Below are positions 12,626 through 25,028 of a DNA stretch of 64,000 nucleotides, piece after piece. A program made the translations under genes and the position numbers. The notes beneath the pieces were generated by a model that was not told the DNA's origin, searched no databases, and saw nothing but the letters and a program-made list of their open reading frames with translations. The DNA comes from Crocodylus rhombifer (Eukaryota; Chordata; Crocodylia; Crocodylidae), in assembly GCA_038503035.1 (NCBI GenBank), contig JAVSML010024441.1, positions 1 through 64,000 on the forward strand. Direction: 5' to 3'. Every line of letters begins with the position of its first letter. The stretch's first letter is position 1.

Positions 12626-14985
12626 GTTTCCCAGACGCACAGTAATGTAAGAATTAATGCCACAATGAAAGAAGAAGCTACAAAATTATTTACAAATGTG
12701 TAATAGCCTTGGGGCTGCTTCCTATCACACCATTCACTAAATGTGTCACCAGACTGAGGCTCCAGCTATGGGGTCCACTTCATGACTTGGAGCCCCATCA
12801 ATTGACGTCTCCTAGCCTTGGGTGGCTGCACCCCTGCAGCTGGGAGCAAAGATCAGCTGTCCGGGCTCCCAACTGTAGGAACTTGCTACTTTCTGGAGGG
12901 GAAGTCCAGGCCCATGACCCCAGGTTCCTTGTGCACTGACACCAAGCCATAATGGGATCTCATGTTTGACCCACAATCACACCTCCGCCACGCACGTGGC
13001 ATGGCAAGAACCATGGCTGTGGGGATTGAATGTCAGATCCCATCACACTATTACTTGCACATCTGCCAGGGGCCATATAAAACATCTGTGCCAAAGCAGG
13101 GACTCAAGCAGGCTGGGGGAGTCTTTCCTAATTCTAGCCTACCATCAATGCCACAGAACCATCCTTCCTCTCCATCATGCAAGACCATAGCACACAAGCC
13201 AGAGATGAAGGTGAAGGGGCAGCCAGACGCAGCCTTACCACCTCAAAATGAGCTTCTGGAGAAGGGGTGGGGGGCTGAATCTATTTATTCTTCTCCCTGC
13301 TTTACTGAAATCTCCCCACAGTTAACAGTGCCAGCCAGCTAACAACTTTCAAAATAATTTCTGTAACCTTAGCAAAGGTGACAAACTCTGAGAAAACACA
13401 GCCCTACCAACCTCCAAACAAAGCCCTGTTTAACTAAGCTGGGAGTAAATATTTAAGAACTCCAGGAAAATTCCCCTGATCAATTTGCACTACCGGATCG
13501 CATTCACTACATGATGAACCTGGGGACACGTCAGGTGGCTTTTATCACAGGCTGAGTTGGTGCATTGTAGCCTTAGCAGCCGTCACAATGTTACATCAAG
13601 GGGCTTGCCCCCCCTACTCTTCCCCTCTCCTCCCCATACCCAGAACTCCCTGCTTTTCTTAATTGTAGTTCCTGCCAGGGACATTCTCTCTTAGGATGAG
13701 CTTCTGAAAAGGCACATCATCTCAGTTTGACATGCCAACCTGGGCAATCAAACCAGCCTGAATTCAAGTGCCCAGGAGCTGAAGGGCAGTAAGGCCACAC
13801 ACTGTCCTTCTAGCTCAAAGCAACAAGATGCTGCTCTCCCAACTCAGCCAGGTTCCACCAAGCACACTGCATTTATCCATTAATAATAAGCTGTCAGATT
13901 CATGATTTGTACTGGTTATAAATTAATCTCTTTTAATTGACCTGCTTTTGAGTCCAACATTCACAAGGTAGGAACTAGGACTCCCAGTGGGTCTTTTACA
14001 CCACCCTGTTATACAATACAGAGAAAAGTTACAGTCTGATAACATACACCAGTACTGTACCCCCTCCCATCTAGCGATACAAATTCTGTGCTCTGCATGG
14101 GAATTAAGTCATTTGTCAGTTCTGGTGTCAAGATCAAAGTGTATTTCCAGCCCTCCTGGCATTTGCTTCAACAATGCACCATTCTTCCACTGAAATAACT
14201 TAACATAAGAAATGCCTGCTCAGCCAATGTAAAAACTTGCAGAATTTCCCTTCTTCACATGATATATTGGGGAAAAAAAGAAAAGTGCATTTGGAGGGGT
14301 TGATGGCCCAGGCAGTCAATCCATCTCGAGTCTCTGGTGGGGCACTAATCTACTTCAGCAGTTTCTGATGCAGTCAGAAACTCGGAGAGATGGATAACAC
14401 GAGCACTGCAACCCCTTTTCCCATTCTCTCTATCCATTATCATTTCTTTAATTACTGCAGCATTTCAGTAAACATTTCGCCTCTGATTCTGCTCTCACTC
14501 TCCCTAGGTTTCTGCCCTGGGAGGGGACCATTCACTTCTACAGACTGACTCCCCATTTCTATGGGCATAAGGGAGGTAGGAATCAGGCTTGGAAACATCA
14601 TCCTTTTCCCACCTTGAGGCCAAGGCTTTTGAGGCCTGGTAATAGCCCTGGAATCAAAGGCCCAGACAGGCTGAAGCATCAGGACAAATGAAGAGTAATG
14701 ATAGGGCTCCTGCCCCAGATGGATACAGTGCAGATTGGAGGCAGCTGCAGACTCCCTCTCTCACTTATTGTAGACTGGAGTCCACATCAAAGCTCACTCC
14801 CACTAATGGCTTGTTGATTTGGAGTCATTTCACTGGATTATATTTCAGGGGGAGGGGGAAGGAAGAATTGATGATCCCAGGTTTGTTGCAACTTATTATA
14901 AAGGCACCTACCGGAATAAGGAGCAACATGAATCCTGGCTCATGCCATTCATTTATCCTCGCTATACTCTTGAGAGAGGTAGCCA
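12626..14985. other. Intergenic, no gene seen
   Basis: Short open frames (up to about 128 codons near 12962-13342 and 14688-15074) have no recognisable domains, starts or splice context. Confidence 0.45.
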
Positions 14986-15120
14986 GTGGTACCCTCTCTA
15001 TCAGTTTAGAAATGGAGGAACTGAGGCACAGACAGCTTTTCAATATTGTTCTGTACTCCACAGCTCCCATTTAGACACGATGGTTTTGAGAAGAGCTATG
15101 GGAAACCCTGGGGTCTGAAC
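14986..15120 (+). repeat. MIR-like SINE fragment
   Basis: It carries aaatggaggaactgaggcac followed by agacagcttttcaatatt, a diverged MIR core, and ends in ccctggggtctgaac. Confidence 0.45.
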
Positions 15121-15125
15121 ACATT

Positions 15126-18100
15126 TGCAAATCCTGCTGCAATTTTTAGGTGCCAGGGGGAAAGCTGAGCTTTGGAGCACCAGAACCCAACCCTGACAGA
15201 CAAAGGTTTGGAAATCTGGCTCCAGGTAGCAGGGAGGGCTGGTGTCTAAGCCAGGGAGTGAATTTGCATCTCCCACATCCTAAGAGAATCTGTCCCTTGC
15301 CTCTGACCAAACAGGCCATGATCTGACCAACTACTTCTGTGCTGCTAATGAAACCTGGGTTGACAGCAACAATCAAGTTAATGGGGCACTTAACCTGCAA
15401 GGTTAAGTGCAACTTGCTGCTAAAAGAGCTGCAGAGAGGAATCTTTCAGATAAAGCCACTCTCTGATATGGGCAGTATCACTGGGAAAAATGCTGGCTGT
15501 AGAACCATGTCCTAAATAATTTAGTTAAGGAATTTCATAACAAGAAAGAATGAGCAACAAATATTGCTTTTATATTATTTAACAGGCTCTGCTTCCAAGT
15601 AATCTCCATAGAGGTCATTGCAGGTTTCACGGGAGAGTAGCAGAGGATGATGTCTGGCATGAATGCATATGGTTATGGAGTTAACACTGATTTGTGAAAA
15701 TGCGCTCTACCCCTTCCATACAGGATTTCCAGATCTACTGCTGACCCGTCACCAGTTCAGGGATGAAACCGGATCATTTTTGAACACGAGAAGAACAGAC
15801 CTCATCCTCTCTTGCCTACGCTGAACTGACTCATCTACTGCAGAAGAGTTGCATCCTATTTATACCAGCATGGAACAGGAAAGGAAGCAAGACCTTTCCC
15901 TCATCTCCCAAATGCCATGCCCCATGAGCAGGGGTTTTCTTACTTGGCAAATGATGGGCTGGACTCTGATCTCATGTACAATAGGATAAATCAGGAATGA
16001 CCCTGCTAACTTAACATAGGTATAGAACTGGTGTGTCATCATCAGTCAGGGATACTGTTCACATCTGCACTCACAATGAACATACTCCAGTGGAGTCACC
16101 CCAGATTTACTCCTGCGTGAGATCAGAGGCACTGGCAGGCCTCTTGTTCTGAAATGGTACCGAGAACCTGGACAATGAAAGGTGCTGTCTCTAGTGTGGC
16201 TGCCGTAGCATCGTAACAGGGAATTGTGACTGAATGCCATGAGCTGACTGGGGGGGGGGCAGCATCTGAGCTTCCTGACGTCACTATGCTATCACAGCCC
16301 ATGGGTGAGAATCAATGGCTGATGTTTCCATTCTCCATAGCTCTCACAGAAATAGGCACTTTCATTTGGGCAGGTCACCAATTCTCTTTCAAAACTATAT
16401 TTTTTGGTGGAAAAAACTAGGCTGCGATTAAACATTCCTTTTCCAGGGAGAGAGTTTGTTTATGGAGAAAGTTTGATTCTTGGTCCAAAACCCGCAAAAG
16501 ATTTTGGATCTATACCGGAGACTTTGACTGAAGATAGTGAAGTCAAACTTTCAAAAGGAACAGAAAGGAGCAAGCAACCAACATGACACGCTCTAGCATT
16601 CCCCCAGGGAAATTGCTTTGTAGCCTCTGCTCCCAAACAACTCAATCCAAAATATATCAAGCCTTCTGCCCACTTACGTTTTCCCAGCAGAGAGCCAGAT
16701 ATACCTAGGCAGAATAAACACGAGAGAAACAGCACACATGCAGGCCTACACAACCCCACACACATGTAAGAAGGCACGTGAGCATGTCGCCCACCAGAGA
16801 GAAAATCTGGCCACACCTGTCTGGTCAAATGACCATGCCTGGAAGCAGCATCCGCAAGGAGACCATGCAGCTCCACACAGGAGGACTGAGAGAGCAGGCA
16901 AGGGAAGAGATGACTGTTGGCAGGGCAGTTAGTCTTACCTCAAGGAGCCTGGCTGAAGCTGCTGCTGCAGGTCACTGTCTGCCCCACACCCCCAATTATT
17001 GCTGCCATTCCTGAGCTTCCAGTGCCCTACAGTGCAGCCATGGCCTAATCAGCACTGCTGAGTAACTAATTAGCCCACCTGCAGCACCACCAGACCTAGC
17101 CACACTGCTTCTTGGACATGCCTACCTATGTGGGGGAATTACTATATAGCTATGACCAGTTAAAGATACAGCCAGGGAACCTGGCTGCACAACTTCCAGC
17201 TGTAACCACTCTGGCTTTGAGCTGTAAGGGTCCCTGGTATATTAGCCAAGGGAACAGCTGCTGCTCATACAAACCATCTTGTTCTCAAATACCTACATGT
17301 GGAGAACAGCACCAGTTTCTTACCTTTTATTCCCCCATGCCAGCCTCAGCTGCCCAAGTCTCCAGCTCGTCTCATGTCTCACTTCCTCGACAGGGTGCAG
17401 GAAATGGTGCTGTCTCTCAGCAAGTACCAATGCTCTCACTTTACACTCCTAACATGAGTAGCATTAACACTTCCTGGAAGCCAGGGGGAATTTTGGCATG
17501 GATGGCCCACAGTGGGTTAATGGGGAGAGGGTACATTTAAAGAGTAGCAAGGAAGACTTGCTTTAGGGCATTTCTTCCTCCCTCCCCATGCCCTGCTATT
17601 GCTGCTCTTTTTCAGGCTAAATGAGCAATTTGGTGACCTCAAATCTAGCATATGTTCTAAGTGGTCAAACTCTCACCTTATTAGCTAGGTGTGGCATCTT
17701 GGTGGCTGTGGGAACACTGCCATTCCTACCCTCTGCTAGTGTAAATCACTGCTCCATTTGTCTTCCTGGAGCACTGCCAGCTCACACCAGTCAATGATCC
17801 AGGCCCTAGCCTTGGTGAATAGCAGCCTCTAGTCTGAACATTGCACCAAGGCAGGGATCAGCATTTCTGAAGCTAATGGGAAAGGCTAGGGTATTCTTTG
17901 AGACTCAGTCCCCACTTCGGAGACATGTCCCCCCTGTCCCAGCCTGCCACTCGTAGCCTGATGGTCTGCTGCTCCAAGTTTCACTTTCTTCATCATGTTA
18001 CCCCTGCTTCACAGCCACTTTTCCAGCTTCTCTGTCAGTTCCCATTTAGCTTTCAGAGGTTTTTTAAACATGACAAGCAGTTATGGGATCATTTAGCAGC

Positions 18101-18134
18101 CATGTGACGGGCTCATGGAGGGACCATGCTGCTG
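15126..18134. other. Intergenic, no gene seen
   Basis: No supported gene was found. A worn fragment near 16085-16140 (ccagtggagtcaccccagat) may belong to the same palindromic family as 18135-18250. Confidence 0.4.
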
Positions 18135-18250
18135 ACTGAAGGGCCAAACCTTCCTTTCACCAAAACTGATATAACATCAGCATCCCTGTTAAAGTCAGTG
18201 GGGTTTCTGCAGTTACACCAGTGACATTTGCATTGAAACCTGGCCCTAAG
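18135..18250. repeat. Short palindromic repeat
   Basis: It begins gaagggccaaacc and ends aacctggccctaag, with inward sequences (ctgatataacatcagc and agttacaccagtg) that are roughly inverted. It resembles the repeat at 34245-34345. Confidence 0.4.
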
Positions 18251-19117
18251 ATCCTGCTAAGCCTGCTCCAGGGCATCTCCCCCGAGCTGCTCTATGGCAC
18301 AAAGGGAAGGGCAAGCTGAGCATCTTCTCTGCAGGCTTATGAAGCCATCACAGGTGAAGGCCACATCAACACCTGCCCCAGTGCATGGTGAAGTGGTTAT
18401 ATCAAAGTGAGCTAGGAAGAGACCCAGCTAGAGCATGTTGCCCCAGGAATCCCCAGATGGATCTAACCCCTTGGGGGTCACTTGCTATGACCGTCTGGTA
18501 CGAACGAAAGCAGAACCCAGGCGGCTAATCTATCTGTGCTCTCACCAGTTACGCAGGGTGCTGCTTAGTATGATTATGGTCAGCAAAGTAGAAGAAGATC
18601 TTCTATCTACTACTGCCCCTAGGAGAGAGCACGTCATCCTCATGTGCTACTATGGCAATGAACAGAAACTATGGGAAGGACCACAGAAAACACTGTGGAC
18701 AGGAACATGCTCTCTCCCACCTGTCCTTCAGACACCGTCAGCAGCATATACATCCTTCATGTGTAATTTAGGAAAGGGAATTAAAAACGTACAGAAATAA
18801 CTTAGGGTTAGTCACTTTAACCCCTTCAGTTGTGCTTGCTGCCTCCCTCCAGTTACAAGCATCTGCTCAAAAAGACCTTCCCAGCATTCAGGCTAAATGA
18901 ACTCTTTGGATGGCCCAAACCCAGAGAGGCAGCCTCTGTATCACAGATGACAGCAGAAACTGAACTCGGGACCCTCAGTATAGACCTTATCAACAGCTTC
19001 TGAGCTGTCTTTCCCTGAGAACTGTGGCAGCTCTTTCATCAAACTCATCCTCTTTTTTGACCTAATTAGAAGCAGAACCAAATGGAAGGACTAAATTATA
19101 CACATGCAGGGAGGCTG

Positions 19118-19204
19118 CTCCAACATGCTGTAATTAGAGCATGTTGGAGTAGACTCGATTAATCAAGTCTGCTGGAGCATGGTAATTATTACCTAGCTCC
19201 AGCA
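19118..19204. repeat. Cluster of three inverted repeats
   Basis: A perfect 12-bp pair (ctccaacatgct 19118-19129 and agcatgttggag 19138-19149) is followed by a 20-bp near-palindrome at 19151-19170. A perfect 9-bp pair (19170-19178 and 19196-19204) then encloses the palindrome ggtaattattacc (19181-19193). The first and third hairpins look like diverged copies of one sequence. Confidence 0.7.
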
Positions 19205-20499
19205 TCATGTGCATCAGCCTCCCCATGCTGAGCCCACAGCAAGCAGCCCACATCCACCCCTGCTCTGCTTCCCTCTACCCTGTGCTGCTGGCGAAGGTGG
19301 TGGGGGAGAAGGCAGGCATGTGTCCTACCTTTCCATTTTGAAAAGGTGGTTGTCCTACCCCAAGCCAAGACCTGGGCAATAATAGGACCTGCAGAGTCCT
19401 GGAAATTCAAGCCTTTTTACATTTTTCATTCAGGAAGCCCTCCTCCCTTTTCAGACTCAAAGTGATGCAAAGCTGTTAGGCTGCATGTGCAGCAGGGACT
19501 TATTCAAGCGTGATTAAGGGTCGCTCCTCGGAGAATGCCTTATACCTGCACAGCCCCTCCCTCCTACTTTCATTATGAAAGGCCTCACTTAGCACCTAGG
19601 CTCTTCAGAAACAGGGGTTTGGCTTCATGTTACCTTTCTAAAGTCAGGAGAAGCATTTTATTTTTTTATAGGTGAAGAGAAAGAAGAAATGATTATGCTG
19701 TTCATTTCCTCACCTCTAAATTTACTGACAAGACTGCCTTTCTTCAGGATAAGAGGATAAGCTGACTATAGGGGATATCTAGATATCATGAAAATGGAGG
19801 CTGAGCAAACTCCTGAAAACACCCAGACTTAATCTAAAATCATCTGGAAGTGTGAACCAGCTGAGTTAGAGATGGTTTTTATTGCAATTATAAGTGTACC
19901 TGGGATACAGGAAATACTAGATAATCAAGGTGGGTTTCTTAATACTCACATTGGCTCTACACTGTGAAGTGCTGAACTCCTATGATTCAAAACCTGAATT
20001 TCCCCCTAGGCCAAAGGTGCTTGGAGTCTGAGGGTTGGATTCAGCCGTTTGCTGTGACTCAGGCTAGTCTCCTCAGTCTGGATTGGGGAATTAAGATCTA
20101 CTAATCTCATTCACCTGTCTTTGCATCAGGTGTGCTGCACAGTAATTATTTCAGTCAAACATAATAGTTACATTAGGTAGTTTTAACTCCCTGGGTTTAT
20201 AATACTTCTAAACACTTGTTCCTGTCCTTCTGATCAGGGACTTCTCTGTGATGATGTAAAACCTGGGTAAAGGCTGGTGTTGTAGTCGGAGCAAGGGGTG
20301 AGGAGTTAGGAAGCGCTTAGTTTCTATTGCTCACTGTGCTGTGTCCTTTCTGGTCCTGATTTTTCCCTGTCTGCAGAATTGAGCAGTACCAGCAGGGGTA
20401 GGTAAATGAGAGCTGGGTTGCTAATTAATGTTATGAAGGAGACTGAAACTACTGCCGTGAGCATGAGGGCTGCAATGGGAATAGGCTCAGAGGTGCTGG
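19205..20499. other. Upstream flank of SNX19, nothing recognised
   Basis: CpG-poor, AT-leaning sequence with no supported gene. A 16-base palindrome-like gatatctagatatc lies at about 19774-19787. Confidence 0.4.
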
Positions 20500-21437
20500 C
20501 AAGTAGTCTTTGAGGCAGCGGGTGCTTTTTGGGTACGTGTCTGTGTGCGCTGCGTGGATTAGCACGTGCGGCGCTCGCCTTCCTGATGTTACAGTCATAG
20601 TGGCTATTACTTGCTACTAAAATGCACCCTGAATTTCACAGCCATGCTAGCGGCTGCATGGTCAGAGGACTTTGCCTTTCTGTCTTCCAGCTTCTCACGC
20701 TGTGTGTTGCTGCTGGCTCCTGTCACTAGATGGCACTGACAAAACCCGCTCGGTGTTGCTTTGCATCCTCCGCTGTCCTCTTTTCCCAGCTGCTCCTCGG
20801 CAGAGGCAGATCAGGAAGCTGGTAGGCAACACCCTCAGCCCACCTACCCCTGGGAGGAGAGATGGCCAGCCCCAGGCCCGAGAGCAGGTGCTGGGCTGGA
20901 CGCGGATGCTGAGCGGGGCCCGGGGAAAGAAAAGGAGCCAAGGCCCAGCGATGCCTCGTAGCACAGCCTGGAGGGAGCCCTGTGACGTAGGACCGTGAGC
21001 ACCCAGTGAAGCCCTGCGTGGTGCAGAAGGATTGGAGGTTGTCACTGGCTTTATAAGGAAGATGCATGGGGGGGGAGAGCAGGGGGCTAGCGCGAATGTG
21101 GGCCTGGGCAGCCCAACGCTGTCGGCCAAAAAGCAGGACAGTAATGCTTTTAAAGGGACTCTTATAGTTTGGGGATTTTAAAGGGAATCAGCCGGCCTTA
21201 GACCCGGTGGCAAAGGGGGGAGCAATCGGGCAGCTCCTGCAGCTGCGTGGGGGTGCACTGGTGCTAGGGTTTGGGCTCGGCAGAGAGTTGCTCGCAGCTT
21301 TGGCCTGTCCTCAGTCCTGGCTGGCTGTGCAGGGTATTTGCCAGGGTCTGATTTAAAGCCCTGCTCTGCTTGTCCATGTCACAGGGCACAGCCGCTTGCA
21401 TTGCTGCTGGCCAGACCTTGCCCTGCCGCCTCTGGGG
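20500..21437 (+). promoter_or_regulatory. Presumed SNX19 promoter and 5' UTR region
   Basis: CpG dinucleotides become frequent from about 20517, with a dense cluster at 20517-20580, and again from 20870 towards the coding exon, against a CpG-poor upstream flank. No convincing TATA box is seen. I cannot place the transcription start or tell whether a separate non-coding first exon exists. An in-frame TAA at 21354 shows that the protein does not extend further upstream in this exon. Confidence 0.3.
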
Positions 21438-21441
21438 ATGA
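21376..21441 (+). promoter_or_regulatory. Upstream ORF whose stop overlaps the SNX19 start
   Basis: An ATG at 21376 opens a 21-codon frame that ends with TGA at 21439-21441. It therefore shares the bases ATGA with the SNX19 start codon at 21438. The upstream ATG context is weak (t at -3, t at +4), while the main start has g at -3. It acts only if the 5' UTR includes this stretch, which is likely but unproven. Confidence 0.45.
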
Positions 21442-23135
21442 AAAGCCAGAGGATGCTCAAAGCGCAGGGCGCCGGGAGCCTCGGAGACCTGATCGGGACC
21501 AGGAAGCTGATCGCTCTTGGGGCCGTGCTAGGCTGGTTGTTAATTGTCCACCTCCTTGTCAACGTCTGGCTGCTTTGCATCCTCTCCGGCTTGCTGGCCG
21601 TGCTGGGGGGATGGCTGGGGTCCCAGGCCGTCATCAGCACCAGCAAACGCATCCACCTGGAAAGATTCGTGGTGCTGGAGCCCTGCCCCCAGAGCCCCGA
21701 GGCGGAGAGGCAGCTGGACGCCGAGATCGACCTCACGATCCAGAAGATCATCCGGGACTTCGTGTCCTCCTGGTACCAGACGGTGAGCAGCGAGCGCAGC
21801 TTTGAAGAGGAGCTGCGGAAGGCCATGGCGGGGGTGGCAAGAGAGCTCAAGAGGAGGATGGCGCTGGTGGACCGGCAAGCCCTGACCCAGAAGGTCCTCC
21901 TGCTTTGCGGCTGCCACCTGCAGAGCTACATGAAAGCCAGGGAAACTGTGGGGGTTGCGGGGAAACCGGGGGACCCACAGCAGTGGGCAGCTGAGCTCTG
22001 GCGAGCATACAGTGCAAGCACGCCTCCGCACCCAGCTGTCCAGAGTCCTGCCATGGAAGTGAACTACACCCGGGGCGTTGTGGACCTGTTGCTCCAGGGG
22101 CTGGTACCCAAGCCTCACCTGGAAACCAGGACTGGGCGCTTCGTGGTGGTGGAGCTGATCACCTGCAACGTGCTCCTGCCCATGATCCATAAGGTGGCTG
22201 ACCCCGACTGGATCAACCTGCTGCTGATTGGGATTTTCTCCAAGACGGGCAGCAAAGTGGTGAAAGCAGGGAAGGGAGAGGAGGCCCCTCCACCCTCCCC
22301 TTCCTGCCAAGCCTCGGTGCCAAGCTCCTTGCCGCTAAAGGAGCAGTTGGAAGCCACCCCAGAGGTTGCAGACCCATCTCCAAGGACCTCTGAGCCCCCC
22401 AGATACGATGAGGTGGATGGTGTGGAGTGCAACCACCAGGAGAGGGAAGATGGGAGAGACTCAACGGGTGGAGAGTCCAGTTTGGACATGGACAGAAGGA
22501 AAGCCGGCAGCACGCCTGTGCGCTCCCTCCAGCCCGACACTCTGGGCTCGCTCTTCCCCTGCGAGGACTTGGAGCTCGAGTCGCCCATGTCCGACCTGGG
22601 CAAAGACTCTGACTCTGTGGTGCTCTTGTCCACCGAGGATTTCCTTCCTGGCGCGTTCCAGGACAGCTTTGCAGAGCTGGAGGGGCCAGATGGCTTGGAC
22701 CAAGAGGATGCTGCGGGAGGCAAGAATGGGTACCTGGAGGACAGCACTGTCCCCAGCTCCAAGACATGCCCACTCACCACCATGCTGGGCCCTTGCCCTG
22801 ACATTCAGATTGACCCTGTGGTAGAGAAGGAGGAGAGCCTGGCTGCTCTCACTGCGCTGTTGTCCGATCCAGAGAAGCCTTTCTCGCAGCGACCTTCCTT
22901 CTTGGGGAAAGAGCTGGTGTCCTCGGAGAGCCAGGCGCAGAGCCCCCTGGACCCCAGCCAGCCGCCCACCCTGCTCTCCTCCTCCCCCACGGCTCCCCTC
23001 AACACCTTCAGCTTTGAGCCGCTCAGTAGCCCCGATGGCCCGGTCGTCATCCAGAACCTGCGGATAACCGGCACCATCACTGCCCGGGAGCACAGCGGGA
23101 CGGGTTTTCATCCCTACACGCTCTACACGGTGAAG
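21438..23135 (+). CDS. SNX19: SNX19 coding exon 1 (membrane segments, PXA, linker, start of PX)
   Basis: This exon encodes 566 complete codons and ends in phase 0 before the donor gtaaga. It holds the N-terminal hydrophobic pair, the whole PXA domain (for example EIDLTIQKIIRDF at residues 96-108 and the VVVELITCNV block starting about 235) and the long linker. The linker includes an acidic block, CEDLELESPMSDLGKD, at residues 375-390. The PX domain begins near ITGTITAREHSGTG, and the exon stops at LYTVK. It is much more GC- and CpG-rich than the flanking DNA. The reading frame continues past the donor to 23363, but that extension is intron sequence because the PX domain resumes at 23736. Confidence 0.96.
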
Positions 23136-24997
23136 GTAAGAGCCTCGCTTCTCTGTTGCTGTTGGAGGGGAGAGGGAATTCCCTGCCTTGCCTGCGAGGA
23201 CGGGCAAGCTGTTTTAGTTGGAGCTGACTGCTGCCTCCTCCAAAACCTTTACCTGTGGGTGTTGCATCTAGTGGTGGAGCCAAGCGGCCTAATGCTTACA
23301 GCTCAGGGTTGGTTTAGGGAGACTGGATCGAGGACTTTGATGCGGGCCTGTCCCCATTGCTAGCTGTGGGCTGGGGTAATAAGAGCAGTCACTTATTTTG
23401 GGTCCCATTAATGCTGTTGCATTGGCTGCGGCCCTTTCCTGGTGAGGGCACCCTGGTCCTCACTGAGGAGTAGCATGGGGCCGTGAAGACCCCAGACTCA
23501 TGAGCCTCTATCTTTGTCCCTCTTCTGGCTTGTGGCCATGGGCGTGTAGAGATGATATTAGGCAGTGTTTGCTCGACTGCTGATGCGTTCTCTGTTTTAA
23601 TGGCCGCTGACTTGGTAGGTGGTTAGGGATTTACCTCGCTGAGGGGGCTGCCACAGGGCATGAAGATTGGGTCAGAGGTGGGTCTGGTCTCCAAGGGCCA
23701 GCAAATGGCTAACAGGTCCCCTTGCCCCTTCTCAGTATGAGACGGCCCTGGAGAGTGAGAACGCCAGCAGCCTTCAGCAGGTGGCCTACCACACCGTGAA
23801 CCGGCGTTACCGGGAGTTCCTGAACCTGCAGACGAGGCTGGAGGAGAAGCCGGATCTGCGGAAATTCCTGAAAAGTCAGCACCGAAATCTGCTTTCTGTA
23901 GAAACCCTTCCCACCCGACTGCCCACCCTGCCGCTGCCCCGTGCCCAAGCGTGGCTCGGCGTGGCTGATGTAGTGGGTATACTATGAAGAAGTCGGGATC
24001 CCTGGGCGGGTAGAGAGAGCCTGGTGCACTCCAACTTCTCTTTATGCGATGACAGGCCTGCAAATTCTCTCCAAGTCACCCACTGCCCGCCCCGGCTGCT
24101 ATCCCAGCCCATTTGTGTCAGCCGTTCTCACTGCTGTAGGAGCCCCTTAATACCAAAGTTGGTGCTGGTCTGTCCCCCGCCCTTGGGATGCTAACATCCT
24201 AAAGCAAAGGGGAGCCCTGGGTGAGCTGGGTGGCAAATGTCATTTCAGTTCGGTGGGAAATTCCAACAATTGAAAGCGCTGTTGGCATCCCAGCTTGGGA
24301 CAAAAGTGAAGCTTATTGTAGAACCCAAATTCCATAATGGCTTGGATTGGACACGTTTCATTCTGATAATGTCGGAGCATTGCACTGTTACGGTAAGTAG
24401 AAGTACAGCATGGTCTTGGCTCTTAATCCACCCTCCTATTCCCTTGACACAGCAGAGTCCTGAGTTTCAAGAGACTCGGGTGAACAGGATTTTACATGTT
24501 TGAGGACAGTTTGGGCCACCCTAAGTCTTGCTGAGTAGTAACTTAGACTGCCACAATCTGTAGGTTTTGTGTGAGGCAGTGCTGAGCCCTTTATTAATGG
24601 TACTAATGACTCTTTACTTGTCTGCTTTTCCTCTCCAAGATATCAAAGGTCCAAAGAAGCTCTTTCCTGATCTCCCATTTGGAAACATGGACAGTGATAG
24701 GGTGGAGGCCCGGAAAAGTCTCCTAGAGTCATTCTTGAAGGTAAGGTGCTCTCTTGAGCCTCCTCCTTGCATAGCTGACCTGCCTGTGATGTTTCCCCAC
24801 CATGCCCATCCTCTAAGCCTAAGGCTCCTTTTATGTGGGTGGAACTCCACTGAATTTAAAGCTACTCCTGAATTAGGATGATATGAAAGAGAGGCATAAT
24901 AAGACTTCTTGCATCAGTGCTAGAACAGGGCCTGAAACTGGGCTTGCTGAGCTCTTATCCTGTCTCTGCCAGATGTGTCATGTTTTGGCTCGAAGTG

Positions 24998-25028
<31 letters not shown>

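Noticed and set aside
21396..21437. N-terminal extension of SNX19 by 14 codons
   Set aside because: The frame there would begin at TTG, not ATG. The first in-frame ATG after the TAA at 21354 is 21438.
21540..23207. Long - strand open frames (up to 256 codons) over exon 1
   Set aside because: They are shadows of a GC-rich coding exon, with no domain and no splice or promoter context.
23136..23363. Continuation of the exon 1 frame past the donor
   Set aside because: A gtaaga donor stands at the exact PX breakpoint, and the PX domain resumes in phase at 23736. The extension has no recognisable protein.
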